60,264 nt of DNA from Burkholderia sp. H160 (GCA_000173575.1 ABYL01000034.1:1-60264); one strand, 5' to 3'. Counted from the first letter of the stretch, positions 8,660-18,212 are shown. Notes: generated by a model from the letters alone, not told the origin. Made by a program: numbers and translations.

Positions 8660-10398
8660 GGCAGACTGAGAGAAGAGACGCACGCCACGCCATATTCAGC
8701 GCCAAACCTCCACGCCTGGCGTGGCGCGAGAGCCAGAGTTCCTATGAAGCGGACATACACCAGCGCCTCGCTGAGGGTACTGTCGTGACGAGGAATTTTC
8801 TGTGTGCTGGCGCGTTTCCGGTACTCTAGGTTGAACCGCCGGGCGCGGCAGTTGGCGCAACTGCGAATGTCATCTGCTGACGCGCTTGCCGTGCAGACTG
8901 GTTCAAAGGCGCCATCGCGTGGATGCGCTTGTTGAGAAGCTGCGACGATCCCCCAAAACATGGTCCGACGCTCGGGGTTAATGACATCGGCGTGGTCGAA
9001 CTCGACCCAGATCGCAATATCGCCGTCGACCCATGACCGGAGTCGCAATACTGGCAGTTCCGTTCTGAACGACCGGCTGTCGGACGTACCGCGCCACGGG
9101 ACCAATATCCACTGGCAGGTACTAGAAGTCAATCAGGCGTCCCCGTGCGCGCTTCGGCAGGCATCAGGCCCGGGTCGGATTGCTCTCCGGCCGCTCGGCC
9201 GCGGGAAACCCCATGCAGCCAATCTCATGAACAAGCGTTTGCACGGCAAGCGCACCTATCCGTCCGATGGTGACAATGTCCGGCAGGTGGTCGAGTCGTC
9301 AGGCTGACGGCCGACAAGGGCATCAGCGCGGTCACCGCTTTCACCTTGCTGTTTCGCGAAGAACCCACCATGACGTATGAGCTGATGGAGCAGGGCGGGC
9401 TTATCGAGGTGTTCGAAGACGCACAGGTCGCGGTAGTCGAAATGGGCTCTTAAGCAAGCGCGCGACGAGCTGGGCTGAAGCACGTCACGGGTATCCACTC
9501 GGCGTCCGAATCCCAGCAACGTTCCAAATACACATCGGTAAGGATGTCGCCTCAGCGGCAGCAGTCGCAAGGGTCTAAGCCATGTGGGCGTACTGGTTCT
9601 CTCCACGTTCATCGCGGTTCGATTCTGCAACAGCCGCGGTCCAGTGGTCCGATGGGCGATCGCCGTGTGTCGATGGCGTGCGCGACCTTGTGACAAAAGG
9701 AGATTTCGCGTCGTACGGCACAGCCTCCGATGCATATCGATTCGCGCAGACGCGTGCATCAACTTCGGCTGGCCGTCCAGCGTGGCATTCTCCCGCATAT
9801 AGCTGGCATACGTCGCGCACCCCTGACGAATCGGGTTATTCGATCGAGCGTTGGCGTTGGCTTCGCGGCTCCCATACCGAAACCGTTCCAGTGTGGATCG
9901 TTGTGTTCAGCGGTATGCTCACGACCGAAATCCGCGACGCGTTCAACTCGAAGTGCGAAGTCACGCGGAACACATATTTTTCTGATGATTAGGATTCCAG
10001 CAAAAATAGTAATACGTCAATTCGGTTCCTACGCGTCTGTTTGCATTATTCGACGAGGAGAATCGATCAATACTCGGTTCGAGCCAATCCAACGCCTGAA
10101 TTTGCACTCTGTTCGGCGCTGGTACCGCTGCGTTCTTCGTGCGGGGCGGGATGGCGATACTCTTCGGCAGCATATGAGGCACGTGGGCGTCGTGTTTGCA
10201 CTCAAGCACGCAGACAATTCCAACGCGCATGCTTGTGTTGTTCGGTTGGGTCACTCGTTGGGTGGACCGCAACGACATGTCAAATTGATGTTGCTATTAC
10301 ACGCAAAAAACTTACAATGGATCAGTTATGGGATTTTGAGTGGTTGCATGCATGCTGAATGCAACTATCGAAGCGGTGCAGCCGACAGGGGAGAGGCG
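8660..10398. other. Long gene-poor region
   Basis: In 1.7 kb I cannot support a gene. A minus frame (about 8623-9132) has a plausible stretch LPVLRLRSWVDGDIAIWVEFDH. A plus frame ending near 9453 reads RLTADKGISAVTAFTLLF then MTYELMEQGGLIEVFEDAQ. Both look like protein but match no family I know and are cut by stops. They may be decayed genes. Near the right end is operator copy 4. Confidence 0.45.
10309..10327. promoter_or_regulatory. Regulon operator copy 4
   Basis: AACTTACAATGGATCAGTT has near-perfect arms. It lies 72 bases upstream of the ACAD gene starting at 10399. Confidence 0.7.
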
Positions 10399-11592
10399 GT
10401 GAATTTCAAACTGGATCCGGCCGACGAGGCCTTTCGGCAGGAGGTCCGCGCGTTTCTTCGCGATCACCTGCCGCCGCAGATGGCCGAACAAAATGCGCGG
10501 GGATATCACTTTCGACGCGACGAGATGCGCGTCTGGACACGGCTGCTGTACGACAAAGGCTGGTCCGGGCCTAACTGGCCGCGCGAGTGGGGCGGCACTG
10601 GTTGGTCACATCTTCGCCAGTTCATCTTTGAAGAAGAGTGCTTCATGGCCGGCGCGCCGCCGATCGATACCGGCGGTTTTCGGATGATCGGTCCGGTGCT
10701 GATGACGTTTGGCAGCGAGGCGCTCAAAGCACGCTATGCACCGCTTATCCTGCGCGGTGAAGTGTTCTGGGGGCAGGGTTTCTCCGAGCCGAATGCCGGC
10801 TCGGATCTTGGATCGCTTACCACCCGTGCTGAGCGCGACGGTGACGACTATGTGATCAACGGGCAAAAAATCTGGACCTCGTATGTCGATACCGCGGACG
10901 TGATCTTCATGCTCGTCAAGACCGACCCGTCGGCCGGGCGCCGAGGCATCTCCATGCTGCTGGTCGATGCGAAAGCCCCCGGCGTGACGGTGCGGCCGAT
11001 CATCGATATCGGAGAGACCCATAGTCTAAACGAGGTCTTTTTCGAGAACGTCCGCACACCGGTGAGCAACCTGGTAGGAGAGGAAGGCAAGGGCTGGACC
11101 TATGCCAAATTTCTGCTCGAACTGGAGCGTGCGTTCAGCGCCGAGTGGCCGCGCAATCGCCGCAATTTGGAACAACTGCGGGAGATGGCGCGGCTTGAAC
11201 GGAGCAATGGCTCGCGGCTGATCGATACCCCGGGCTTTGCGGCGCGCATCGCACAGCTCGAAGTGGACCTGCAGGCGCTGGAATATCTTTCGCTGCGGGC
11301 GCTAACTGACAAGCGCGGTAGCCCGTTGCCGATGGGGTCGATGTTGAAAATCCGCGGCTCGGAGCTGCTGCAGAAAATCGGCGAGATGCAGGTTGAAGCG
11401 TTGGGAGATTACGCAGCCTACGTTTATCCGGATCCGCACCAACATCCTCTTGGAAAGGCTGCCTGGCCGCCAGGTCCGGATCATGCGCCAGGGGTACTGA
11501 CAGACTTTCTGTATCGTCGAGCGACGACGATCTATGGCGGTGCGAACGAAGTGCAGCGTGGAATTATCGCGAAGTCTTATCTGGAGCTGTGA
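10399..11592 (+). CDS. Acyl-CoA dehydrogenase, long subunit of a heteromeric pair
   Basis: This 397-residue flavoprotein subunit has FKLDPADEAFRQEVRAFL at the start, the middle-domain [35 protein letters not shown] cut into its usual order, and C-terminal TIYGGANEVQRGIIAKSYLEL. The usual C-terminal catalytic Glu (YEGT in medium-chain enzymes) is Gly here, as in the heteromeric ACADs of steroid degraders. I chose the GTG at 10399 because GGGGAGAGG sits in front and homology starts there. The open frame extends far upstream, but that part is not protein-like. It lies 1 base before its partner, with the ETF encoded at 19.9 kb as likely electron acceptor. Confidence 0.92.
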   Translation: MNFKLDPADEAFRQEVRAFLRDHLPPQMAEQNARGYHFRRDEMRVWTRLLYDKGWSGPNWPREWGGTGWSHLRQFIFEEECFMAGAPPIDTGGFRMIGPVLMTFGSEALKARYAPLILRGEVFWGQGFSEPNAGSDLGSLTTRAERDGDDYVINGQKIWTSYVDTADVIFMLVKTDPSAGRRGISMLLVDAKAPGVTVRPIIDIGETHSLNEVFFENVRTPVSNLVGEEGKGWTYAKFLLELERAFSAEWPRNRRNLEQLREMARLERSNGSRLIDTPGFAARIAQLEVDLQALEYLSLRALTDKRGSPLPMGSMLKIRGSELLQKIGEMQVEALGDYAAYVYPDPHQHPLGKAAWPPGPDHAPGVLTDFLYRRATTIYGGANEVQRGIIAKSYLEL

Positions 11593-11593
11593 C

Positions 11594-12739
11594 ATGGATT
11601 TCGGACTCAACGAAGAGCAACGACTGCTTCAGGAAAGTTGCCGACGCCTGCTCGATGAGCAGTGCAGGTTCGACAAGCGCAAGGCGCTGGTGGACGGGGG
11701 GGGCTTCGACGCACGACGCTGGCAGACGTATGCCGAGATGGGATGGCTTGGGCTAGCGGTGCCGGAATCGCGTGGCGGCGTGGGCGCGGGTGCTGTCGAG
11801 CAGTGCATTCTGATGGAGGCAATTGGACGCGCATTGTGCGTCGAGCCCGTCTGGGCCGTTGGTATCGTGGCAGCCCAACTACTAGTCGCGCTCGGTGCTT
11901 CACCGCTTGGCGATGAGCTATTGCGCCAATTGATTGCGGGCGACGGCCGGCCGGTCCTTGCCCACGGCGAAGCACACGCGCGCGGCGAAGTGGCCCACGT
12001 TGGCACCCGCGCCTCCCAGACCGCCCCTGGACGCTGGGTGATCAACGGGGAGAAAAGTCTCGTGGTCGCCGGCAATATTGCGGATCGGCTGATCGTTTCG
12101 GCACGCACAAGCGGTGCAACCTGCGATGCGGACGGCATCAGTTTGTTTCTGATCGACCCGGCTCACGCGGGCGTTGAGCGGCGAGATATTCGGCTGATCG
12201 ACAATCGGTGGTGCGCGCATGTCCGACTGACCGACGTCGAAGTGACCGAAGCAGATCTGCTTGGCCCAGTCGGGGCGGCCTATCCGGCAATTGACCAGGC
12301 GCTCGCACATGGCGCGCTCGCGTTGTGCGCAGAAGCGGTGGGCCTGATGGAAAGGGCGCTTTGGAGCACCCGTGACTACCTGAAGCTGCGCAAGCAGTTT
12401 GGATCGACCTTAAGTAGTTTCCAGGTATTGCAGCACCGGATGAGCGAGATGCTGATCGAGCTTGAGTTGTCGCGCAGCATGGTGTTCCGTTGTATCTCGC
12501 GCATGGAGAGCGACTCGACCACGCGCAACGGGGCGCTTTCGGCAACAAAAGTTCACATCGGGCGAAGCGGACGTTTCGTCTGTGGGCAGGCGATCCAGCT
12601 TCACGGCGGCATTGGCGTGACCGATGACTACGTGATCGGTCATTACTTCAAGCGCATGACCCTGATCGACAACGCCTTGGGCAGCACAGCTTCGCACTTA
12701 GAGCGACTGGCGAACCGCGAGCGCGAGGTGGGCGCCTGA
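11594..12739 (+). CDS. Acyl-CoA dehydrogenase, short subunit of a heteromeric pair
   Basis: This 381-residue protein is the divergent ACAD type that pairs with the long subunit. It has MDFGLNEEQRLLQESCRRLL at the start, a degenerate middle domain, then LKLRKQFGSTLSSFQVLQHRMSEMLIELELSRSM and IQLHGGIGVTDDYVIGHYFKR. At the GGIG-x-x-x-E position where the other short subunits of this island have Glu, this one has Asp (TDDY). It follows the long subunit by one base, which suggests fixed stoichiometry. Oxidation of a branched or ring-bearing acyl-CoA is inferred from the family type. Confidence 0.9.
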   Translation: MDFGLNEEQRLLQESCRRLLDEQCRFDKRKALVDGGGFDARRWQTYAEMGWLGLAVPESRGGVGAGAVEQCILMEAIGRALCVEPVWAVGIVAAQLLVALGASPLGDELLRQLIAGDGRPVLAHGEAHARGEVAHVGTRASQTAPGRWVINGEKSLVVAGNIADRLIVSARTSGATCDADGISLFLIDPAHAGVERRDIRLIDNRWCAHVRLTDVEVTEADLLGPVGAAYPAIDQALAHGALALCAEAVGLMERALWSTRDYLKLRKQFGSTLSSFQVLQHRMSEMLIELELSRSMVFRCISRMESDSTTRNGALSATKVHIGRSGRFVCGQAIQLHGGIGVTDDYVIGHYFKRMTLIDNALGSTASHLERLANREREVGA

Positions 12740-12777
12740 GTAAGCGTAGAGCCTGAACGGGCTTGACTTGCGCAAAA

Positions 12778-12796
12778 AACTAACATACTGTCATTT
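12778..12796. promoter_or_regulatory. Regulon operator copy 5
   Basis: AACTAACATACTGTCATTT lies 42 bases before the amidohydrolase start. A TTGACT at 12763-12768 could be a -35 box, placing a weak -10 inside the operator, which suits repression. Confidence 0.65.
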
Positions 12797-12837
12797 CTAG
12801 GCATTGATTGGTGCAGCTATTTTCCAGGAGTTCAACA

Positions 12838-14025
12838 ATGAGTCAACCTAACTACCCGATCTACGACTGTGATCGTCATTTTTATGAGCCGCCAGATGCA
12901 TTCCTGCGCCATCTGCCCAAGCAATTCCGTTCCGAATTCCAGTACGTGAAGATCAACGGCCGCACCAAGCTCGCAGTGGGCGGGGTGCTGAGCGACTATA
13001 TTCCCAATCCGACCTTCGAGGTGGTTGCGGCGCCAGGTTCGCACGAGGGGTGGTACAGGGGGCAGAATCCGGACGGCAAGTCGTTGCGTGAATACGGCGG
13101 TGCGCCGATCGCTTCGCAAGCGGCCTTTCACAATGGCGACGCTCATTTGGCCGTAATGGATCAGCAAGGCATTCATGCAGGCTTGGTCCTGCCGACCTTG
13201 GCGTCGGTGATCGAGGAGCGGCTAGGTGACCGCGCTGAAGTGGTCAGTGCGCTGTTTCACGCGATGAACCAGTGGACGGTCGAAGAAGTCGGCCTTGCGC
13301 ATGCAAACAGATTGTTCCCCGTCTCGATGGTTCATCTTGGCGATGTCGACGCCGCAGTTAAGGAACTGGACTACCTGCTCGCGAATGGTGCACGCGTCGT
13401 CGGTGTCCGTCCAGCTCCCGTGCCAGGTATCAAAGGCGGTCGCTCAATTGGCAGTACGGAATTCGACCCGTTCTGGGCGCGCGTCAACGAGTCGAAGATC
13501 TTCGTCGTGCTACACGTATCCGACTCGGGCTACGACAAGGTGAACCGCTGGTGGACGGCAGGTGGCAAGGGTGAATGGCGCCCCTTCGAGAAGGATGCGT
13601 TCGCCGAACTACTTGATGCGATGGGCCGTGCAATCTCTGACTCGCTCTCTGCGTTGATTAGCCACGGGGTGTTCGACCGATTCCCCAATGTTCGCGTCGC
13701 GTCGCTCGAGAATGGGTCCGCGTGGCTCGAGCCACTGCTGAAACGACTCGCCAGCACTTATCACAAGATGCCGCAATGCTTCAATGGCGACCCGATCGAG
13801 ACCTTCCGCAGGCACGTTTACGTGTCGCCGTTCTACGAGGATCCGATCGGCCGCCTGGCCGAGCTCCTGGGTGCCGACCGTGTGCTGTTCGGAAGCGATT
13901 GGCCCCATCCGGAGGGGCTAGGCGAACCGTTGGACTTTTTCAAGGATGTCGGTGATATCGATGCGGCTACGGTTCAACGCATCATGAGCACCAACCTGAA
14001 GGAACTGCTGGAAGGCAAGCGCTGA
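12838..14025 (+). CDS. Amidohydrolase-2 family metal-dependent hydrolase
   Basis: This 395-residue TIM-barrel protein belongs to the ACMSD-like amidohydrolase group (PF04909). Likely metal and active-site segments are YDCDRHFYEPPDAF near the N-terminus, FVVLHVSDSGYD, ALISHGVFDRFPNVRVASLENGSAWLEPLL and the closing LFGSDWPHPEG, whose Asp is the typical terminal ligand. Members of this group occur beside heteromeric ACADs in actinobacterial catabolic clusters. The reaction is unknown; hydrolysis or decarboxylation of a ring-cleaved acid is plausible. CAGGAG precedes the ATG. A decayed paralogue lies at 43748. Confidence 0.9.
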   Translation: MSQPNYPIYDCDRHFYEPPDAFLRHLPKQFRSEFQYVKINGRTKLAVGGVLSDYIPNPTFEVVAAPGSHEGWYRGQNPDGKSLREYGGAPIASQAAFHNGDAHLAVMDQQGIHAGLVLPTLASVIEERLGDRAEVVSALFHAMNQWTVEEVGLAHANRLFPVSMVHLGDVDAAVKELDYLLANGARVVGVRPAPVPGIKGGRSIGSTEFDPFWARVNESKIFVVLHVSDSGYDKVNRWWTAGGKGEWRPFEKDAFAELLDAMGRAISDSLSALISHGVFDRFPNVRVASLENGSAWLEPLLKRLASTYHKMPQCFNGDPIETFRRHVYVSPFYEDPIGRLAELLGADRVLFGSDWPHPEGLGEPLDFFKDVGDIDAATVQRIMSTNLKELLEGKR

Positions 14026-14066
14026 GCTTCAATGGGCAGTCAGTTCTCAATCCCCATCCGCGAAGC

Positions 14067-14090
14067 GGCCGACCCCCGTTAAGGGGGGCC
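14067..14090. terminator. GC-rich hairpin between convergent genes
   Basis: GGCC-GA-CCCCC, a short loop GTTAA, then GGGGG-GCC can fold into a strong stem. It lies 42 bases after the amidohydrolase stop and before the end of the convergent ferredoxin gene. The U-tract is poor (GTTTCGAG), so termination strength is uncertain. Confidence 0.5.
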
Positions 14091-14203
14091 GTTTCGAGTT
14101 GGAGAATTCACGACGCAAGCGGTTCAGCACATTTCATTGAGGCGCCACAGCATGCGATTGGTGCGCGCCCGCGCCCACGCATGCGGCAGGCGCTTAGCCG
14201 CGA

Positions 14204-14527
14204 TCAGAATTGCCGCGAAGGGACGTGGACCACGAGCCCATCGAGTTTCACGTCGAGCTTGATCTCGCAAGAGAGGCGGCTGGTGGGCCGGCGCTCTTCG
14301 GCGGTGCATTCGAGCATCGACTCTTCCATATCATTGGGGGACGGCAGGTCCGACACCCAGTCGTCGTCGACAAAGACGTGACAGGTCGCGCAACTGCATG
14401 CGCCGCCGCAATCGCCGATCAGTCCAGCGATTCCGTTACTGACAGCGACCTGCATGACCGACACCCCGGGGTCTGTGGTGACGGTATTGCGGCTGCCGTT
14501 CGGTTGAACGAAGGTGATGTTCAGCAT
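14204..14527 (-). CDS. [2Fe-2S] ferredoxin, putidaredoxin type
   Basis: This 107-residue ferredoxin has Cys at 40, 46, 49 and 87, a C-x5-C-x2-C-x37-C pattern identical in spacing to putidaredoxin, plus extra Cys at 44 and 74. It carries single electrons from an FAD reductase to a P450 or Rieske oxygenase. The reductase at 18213 is of the matching type. A Rieske oxygenase lies at 48710, and no P450 is present. I chose the ATG at 14527 because the conserved beta-grasp start MLNITFV follows it. It is divergent from the crotonase at 14852, with two operators between. Confidence 0.93.
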   Translation of the reverse strand: MLNITFVQPNGSRNTVTTDPGVSVMQVAVSNGIAGLIGDCGGACSCATCHVFVDDDWVSDLPSPNDMEESMLECTAEERRPTSRLSCEIKLDVKLDGLVVHVPSRQF

Positions 14528-14660
14528 GGTTTCCTCGAATCGGCTCCCGATCCCGTCCTCGGTGGTTGACGGGGGTTGTCGGGAAAAATTTTTGATCACC
14601 GTAATCGCGGGATGCGCGACCCTGCGCGAGAAATCCCGGTCTCGATGAAATCTACCATAT

Positions 14661-14679
14661 AACTGTCAGTGTGTCAGTT
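14661..14679. promoter_or_regulatory. Regulon operator copy 6
   Basis: AACTGTCAGTGTGTCAGTT is a strong member of the family, 134 bases upstream of the ferredoxin start. Confidence 0.7.
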
Positions 14680-14769
14680 ATGTGGCCGGACCGCCTTGGT
14701 CCCAATATAACCGGCTGGTACTCGCGGGAATACTTGGCAACGCCAGCAAAGTGGGTTAGAGTTGAATGA

Positions 14770-14788
14770 AACTAACGATGTATCAGTT
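14770..14788. promoter_or_regulatory. Regulon operator copy 7
   Basis: AACTAACGATGTATCAGTT is a strong member, 64 bases upstream of the crotonase start at 14852. Confidence 0.75.
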
Positions 14789-14851
14789 ATTAGGATGTTT
14801 CTTCGACACCGGTTGTCGTAGCTCCTCTAACCAAAACTCTTGAGCATATCG

Positions 14852-15646
14852 ATGAACTTTTCCGACTATCAAACGATGAAGTTCGAGCGTCGCGGCCGCA
14901 TTCTGACGATCACCTTCAACCAGCCCGAAAAGCTCAATAGTTTCGCCGGGCGTGCGCATACTGAACTCTCGCGTGTGTTCTCCGACGTGGTTGAGGATGC
15001 CGACAGCGACATCATCGTGCTCACCGGCGCCGGACGTGCCTTTAGTGCCGGCGGCGACATCGAGCACATGCAGTGGCTGCGTGACAATCCGCCTGCCTTT
15101 TATCAGGCAGTGCGCGAGGCCAAGCGCATCGTCACCAGCATGCTCGAGTGCGACAAGCCGATTATCGCGAAGGTCAACGGTGATGCAATTGGACTGGGTT
15201 CGACGGTGGCAGTGTTCTGCGACGTGATCTTTGCCGCGGAGCAGGCCCGCTTTGGTGATCCGCACAACAACGTGGGCCTGATGAGTGGCGATGGCGGCCA
15301 GATCATGTGGCCGTACCTGATCGGCTACGCGCGCGCCAAGCATTACCTGTTCACCGGCGAAAAACTATCGGCGCGCCAGGCATGTGATATGGGGCTGATC
15401 AACGGCGTGCTGCCCGCTGCCGAACTGGATGCCTATGTCGACGCGTACGCCGACCGCCTCGCGGCGATGCCGGTGCAGTCGCTGCGCTGGAGCAAATCCA
15501 CCATTAACGTACCGCTGCGGCAGATGGCAGCCAGTATGATGGATGTCGGCATGGCCTACGAGAACGTGTCCTCGCTTACTGAGGATCACCAGGAAGCCAT
15601 CAATGCTTTCCGCGAAAAGCGCAAACCGAAATTCGCTGGTCGCTGA
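14852..15646 (+). CDS. Enoyl-CoA hydratase/isomerase family protein
   Basis: This 264-residue crotonase has an oxyanion motif in RAFSAGGDIEHMQWL. The two hydratase glutamate positions are Thr (GSTVAVFCD) and His (FGDPHNNVG). An Asp occurs in MSGDGG, the place where PaaG-like isomerases keep theirs. It is therefore unlikely to be a plain hydratase. The start is uncertain: ATG at 14852 is used here, but an in-frame TTG at 14840 is possible. It opens an operon with an alpha/beta hydrolase, a second crotonase, a MaoC hydratase and a ferredoxin reductase. Confidence 0.88.
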   Translation: MNFSDYQTMKFERRGRILTITFNQPEKLNSFAGRAHTELSRVFSDVVEDADSDIIVLTGAGRAFSAGGDIEHMQWLRDNPPAFYQAVREAKRIVTSMLECDKPIIAKVNGDAIGLGSTVAVFCDVIFAAEQARFGDPHNNVGLMSGDGGQIMWPYLIGYARAKHYLFTGEKLSARQACDMGLINGVLPAAELDAYVDAYADRLAAMPVQSLRWSKSTINVPLRQMAASMMDVGMAYENVSSLTEDHQEAINAFREKRKPKFAGR

Positions 15647-15653
15647 GTCAAAG

Positions 15654-16538
15654 ATGCTGACCTCTGTTGGACCGACAGCGGTTGAACAGGCGGTGCCCGA
15701 GTGGTTCGCATGGGCGCTGTCGCAGACCGTCGAGTCCTCGCGAGTCGAGGTGGGCGGCGTACAGTTACATTACCGCGCATGGGCGCTGCACGACACACAT
15801 AAGCCGGCGCTGTTGCTTGTGCATGGACACGGGGCCCACGCGCGCTGGTGGGATTTCGTAGCACCGTTTCTGACAGGTAACCACCGGGTGATCGCACTAG
15901 ATCTGTCCGGTATGGGCGACAGTGATCACCGTGCAAAGTACCCGCCGGGCACTAGCGCGCGCGACATCAATGAGCTTATCGAGGCGCTCGACCTGGGGCC
16001 AGTGATTGCCGTAGGTCACAGCAACGGTGGCTTACGACTGTTGCGCGCCTGTTCGGAAAGGCCCGACTTGTTCACGCGCCTCATTGCTGTCGACAGCTAT
16101 GTGGTGTTTGAGGGCGGAGATCACCCGCGCCCGCCACCGAATATGCGTGGCGACCGGCTTTATCCGGATCTTGCCACTGCAATGGGACGCTATCGGCTGT
16201 TACCGGATCAGCCGAAGGCGAACCCGTGGGCGTTCGAACACATCGCCCGACATTCGCTGCGCGAGGTCGACGGAGGTTGGCGGTGGAAGTTCGATCCGGC
16301 GATCCCCAATGGCATCCAGCACGAAGATAATGGCGAAGTCCTGTTGCGCAGTGTGGAGCGACCTGTGCACTACATCTACGGCGAATCGAGCGCGATAGTT
16401 TCGCCTGATCTCGCGCGTCGTATCGTCGATTTTCTGCCACAGGGACACGGTCCCATCGGTATACCAGGCGGTTACCACCACCTGATGATAGACCAGCCGA
16501 TCGCACTGATCACCACGTTGCGTGCGCTGCTGGCCTGA
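15654..16538 (+). CDS. Alpha/beta-hydrolase
   Basis: This 294-residue hydrolase has the oxyanion LLVHGHGAHARWWDF and the nucleophile elbow GHSNGG. The acid probably lies near YGESSAIVS and the catalytic His in GGYHHLMIDQP. The size and shape fit MhpC-like C-C hydrolases, lactonases and esterases alike. Lying between two crotonases suggests ring opening or thioester or lactone hydrolysis in the pathway. I chose the ATG at 15654, seven bases after the crotonase stop; the upstream open frame overlaps that gene. Confidence 0.88.
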   Translation: MLTSVGPTAVEQAVPEWFAWALSQTVESSRVEVGGVQLHYRAWALHDTHKPALLLVHGHGAHARWWDFVAPFLTGNHRVIALDLSGMGDSDHRAKYPPGTSARDINELIEALDLGPVIAVGHSNGGLRLLRACSERPDLFTRLIAVDSYVVFEGGDHPRPPPNMRGDRLYPDLATAMGRYRLLPDQPKANPWAFEHIARHSLREVDGGWRWKFDPAIPNGIQHEDNGEVLLRSVERPVHYIYGESSAIVSPDLARRIVDFLPQGHGPIGIPGGYHHLMIDQPIALITTLRALLA

Positions 16539-16563
16539 AACCCCAACAACAGACGGAAGGCTC

Positions 16564-17340
16564 ATGAGTGAACTGGTTCTGGTGGAAATGCAGGATGGCG
16601 TCGCGATCGTAACGCTCAATAATCCCAAGACCCGCAACGCACTGTCGCGCGATCTGCTGATGGTGCTAGCCGACCAGCTAGAAACCCTGCGCATGGACGA
16701 CGGTTGCCGCGCGATCGTACTGACGGGCGCCAACGGGCATTTCTGCTCGGGCGGGGACGTGTCAGGCATGTCCGCTGAGCGACCGTTACCGGTCGGGCGT
16801 GAACGCATGGTCATCGCGCATCGCGTGGTGCGCACGCTGACGCAGATGGGTAAGCCTGTGGTAGGCGCCGTCGAAGGCTACGCCGCTGGCGCGGGATTTT
16901 CGCTTGCGAGTGCCTGCGATTATCTCGTCGCATCCTTTACTGCAAAATTCGTGTCCTCGTTTTCGAAGGTCGGGCTACTGCCCGATCTGGGGCTAATGTA
17001 CACGCTGCCGCAGCGCGTCGGGCTGGCGCAGGCCAAGCGCCTTTTGATGTCATCGCGAATCGTGGCCGCCGAAGAGGCGCAATTTTTGGGCATCACCGAC
17101 CGGCTCGCCGAACCAGGCGAGGTGATTTCGGCGGCGCTCGCCGTTGCCCGTGAATTGACGGCCAACGCGCCACTGTCGGTGGCGCTGCTCAAAGCCGCAT
17201 ACGCGCGAGGCATCACGACGCTTGAGGACGCTTTGGCGTATGAAATGGACAACCAGGCGGCGCTTTATCTGACGAACGATCATCGCGAGGCGGTCGCCGC
17301 GTTTGCTGAAAAGCGCGCACCGCTGTTTCAAGGTCTTTGA
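16564..17340 (+). CDS. Enoyl-CoA hydratase/isomerase, PaaG-like
   Basis: This 258-residue crotonase has FCSGGDVSGMSAE as its first oxyanion motif and AAGAGFSLASACD as its second. The hydratase glutamates are replaced by Ser and Phe, while VGLLPDLG carries the Asp that PaaG-type isomerases use. I infer double-bond isomerisation or ring-lactone formation rather than hydration. It is 25 bases after the hydrolase and 9 bases before the MaoC gene. Confidence 0.9.
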   Translation: MSELVLVEMQDGVAIVTLNNPKTRNALSRDLLMVLADQLETLRMDDGCRAIVLTGANGHFCSGGDVSGMSAERPLPVGRERMVIAHRVVRTLTQMGKPVVGAVEGYAAGAGFSLASACDYLVASFTAKFVSSFSKVGLLPDLGLMYTLPQRVGLAQAKRLLMSSRIVAAEEAQFLGITDRLAEPGEVISAALAVARELTANAPLSVALLKAAYARGITTLEDALAYEMDNQAALYLTNDHREAVAAFAEKRAPLFQGL

Positions 17341-17349
17341 GGGGACACC

Positions 17350-18210
17350 ATGGCAATCGACCGTGACCGACTGCTCGCCCTCGCTATTCCCGACACCGCC
17401 CAGAGCTACAGTCAAAAAGATACGCTGCTCTACGCGCTGAGCCTCGGCTATGGCGCGGACCCCCTCGACCCAGCGCAATTGCGTTTTGCCTACGAGGAAA
17501 ATCTGCTCGCTGTGCCGACGATGGGCGTCGTGCTCGCGCACCCGGGCTTCTGGCCGCGTCTGCTCGATACCGGGCTCGACTGGGTCCGCATCGTCCATGC
17601 CGAGCAAGGTTTGGTGCTTCATAAGCCGTTGCCGGCGCAGGCGGACGTGATAGGTCAATCACGGGTGGTCAGCGTCATCGACAAGGGGGTGGAAAAGGGG
17701 GCGCTAATCACCTACGAACGGCGCATCCTGGAGCGCGACAGCGGCGAGCCGCTCTGCACGATCACGCAAGTCATGCTTGCCCGCGGAGACGGTGGCTTTG
17801 GCGGCCCAACAGAAACGGCGGCTCCGCCTCCGACGATTCCAGAGCGATTACCCGATCGTGTGTGCGAGTTGCCGACCGCGCCGCATATGGCGCTGCTGTA
17901 TCGCCTGAACGGCGACTGGAATTCGCTGCATGCCGATCCCGCCGTGGCGCGCAAGGCGGGTTTTGAGCGTCCTATCCTGCATGGACTTGCCACTTGGGGC
18001 GTCGCCGGACATGCGGTGTTGCGGGCGGCGTTGGACTATCGCTCCGAGCGCGTAACGTCGATCTTTGGCCGCTTCACCGCACCGGTCTATCCGGGCGAAA
18101 CGCTGCGCACGGAAATGTGGCTCGAACCGAACGCGATTGCGTTCCGTGTCCGGGCCGTCGAACGGAACATAGTAGCCATCAATAACGGTCGGATAGAACT
18201 ACGCGGGTAA
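17350..18210 (+). CDS. MaoC-family (R)-enoyl-CoA hydratase 2
   Basis: This 286-residue double hot-dog protein matches the hydratase-2 domain of peroxisomal multifunctional enzyme 2 and ChsH/Hsd4B-like proteins. The signature YRLNGDWNSLHADPAVARKA contains the catalytic Asp and His, followed by FERPILHGLATWG. It hydrates trans-2-enoyl-CoA to the (R)-3-hydroxy form. Among the hydratases here it is the only one with a complete textbook active site. It ends two bases before the reductase gene. Confidence 0.92.
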   Translation: MAIDRDRLLALAIPDTAQSYSQKDTLLYALSLGYGADPLDPAQLRFAYEENLLAVPTMGVVLAHPGFWPRLLDTGLDWVRIVHAEQGLVLHKPLPAQADVIGQSRVVSVIDKGVEKGALITYERRILERDSGEPLCTITQVMLARGDGGFGGPTETAAPPPTIPERLPDRVCELPTAPHMALLYRLNGDWNSLHADPAVARKAGFERPILHGLATWGVAGHAVLRAALDYRSERVTSIFGRFTAPVYPGETLRTEMWLEPNAIAFRVRAVERNIVAINNGRIELRG

Positions 18211-18212
18211 TC

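Larger units (their letters stand above)
14528..14851. promoter_or_regulatory. Divergent control region with two operators
   Basis: This 324-base region separates the ferredoxin gene from the crotonase operon. Each unit has its own palindrome: copy 6 at 14661 on the ferredoxin side and copy 7 at 14770 on the crotonase side. Nothing else is visible. Confidence 0.6.

Noticed and set aside
9730-10398. In-frame upstream extension of the ACAD open frame (open from 9730)
   Set aside because: The extension is not ACAD-like, crosses an operator, and a GTG with a good ribosome-binding site at 10399 fits the family start.
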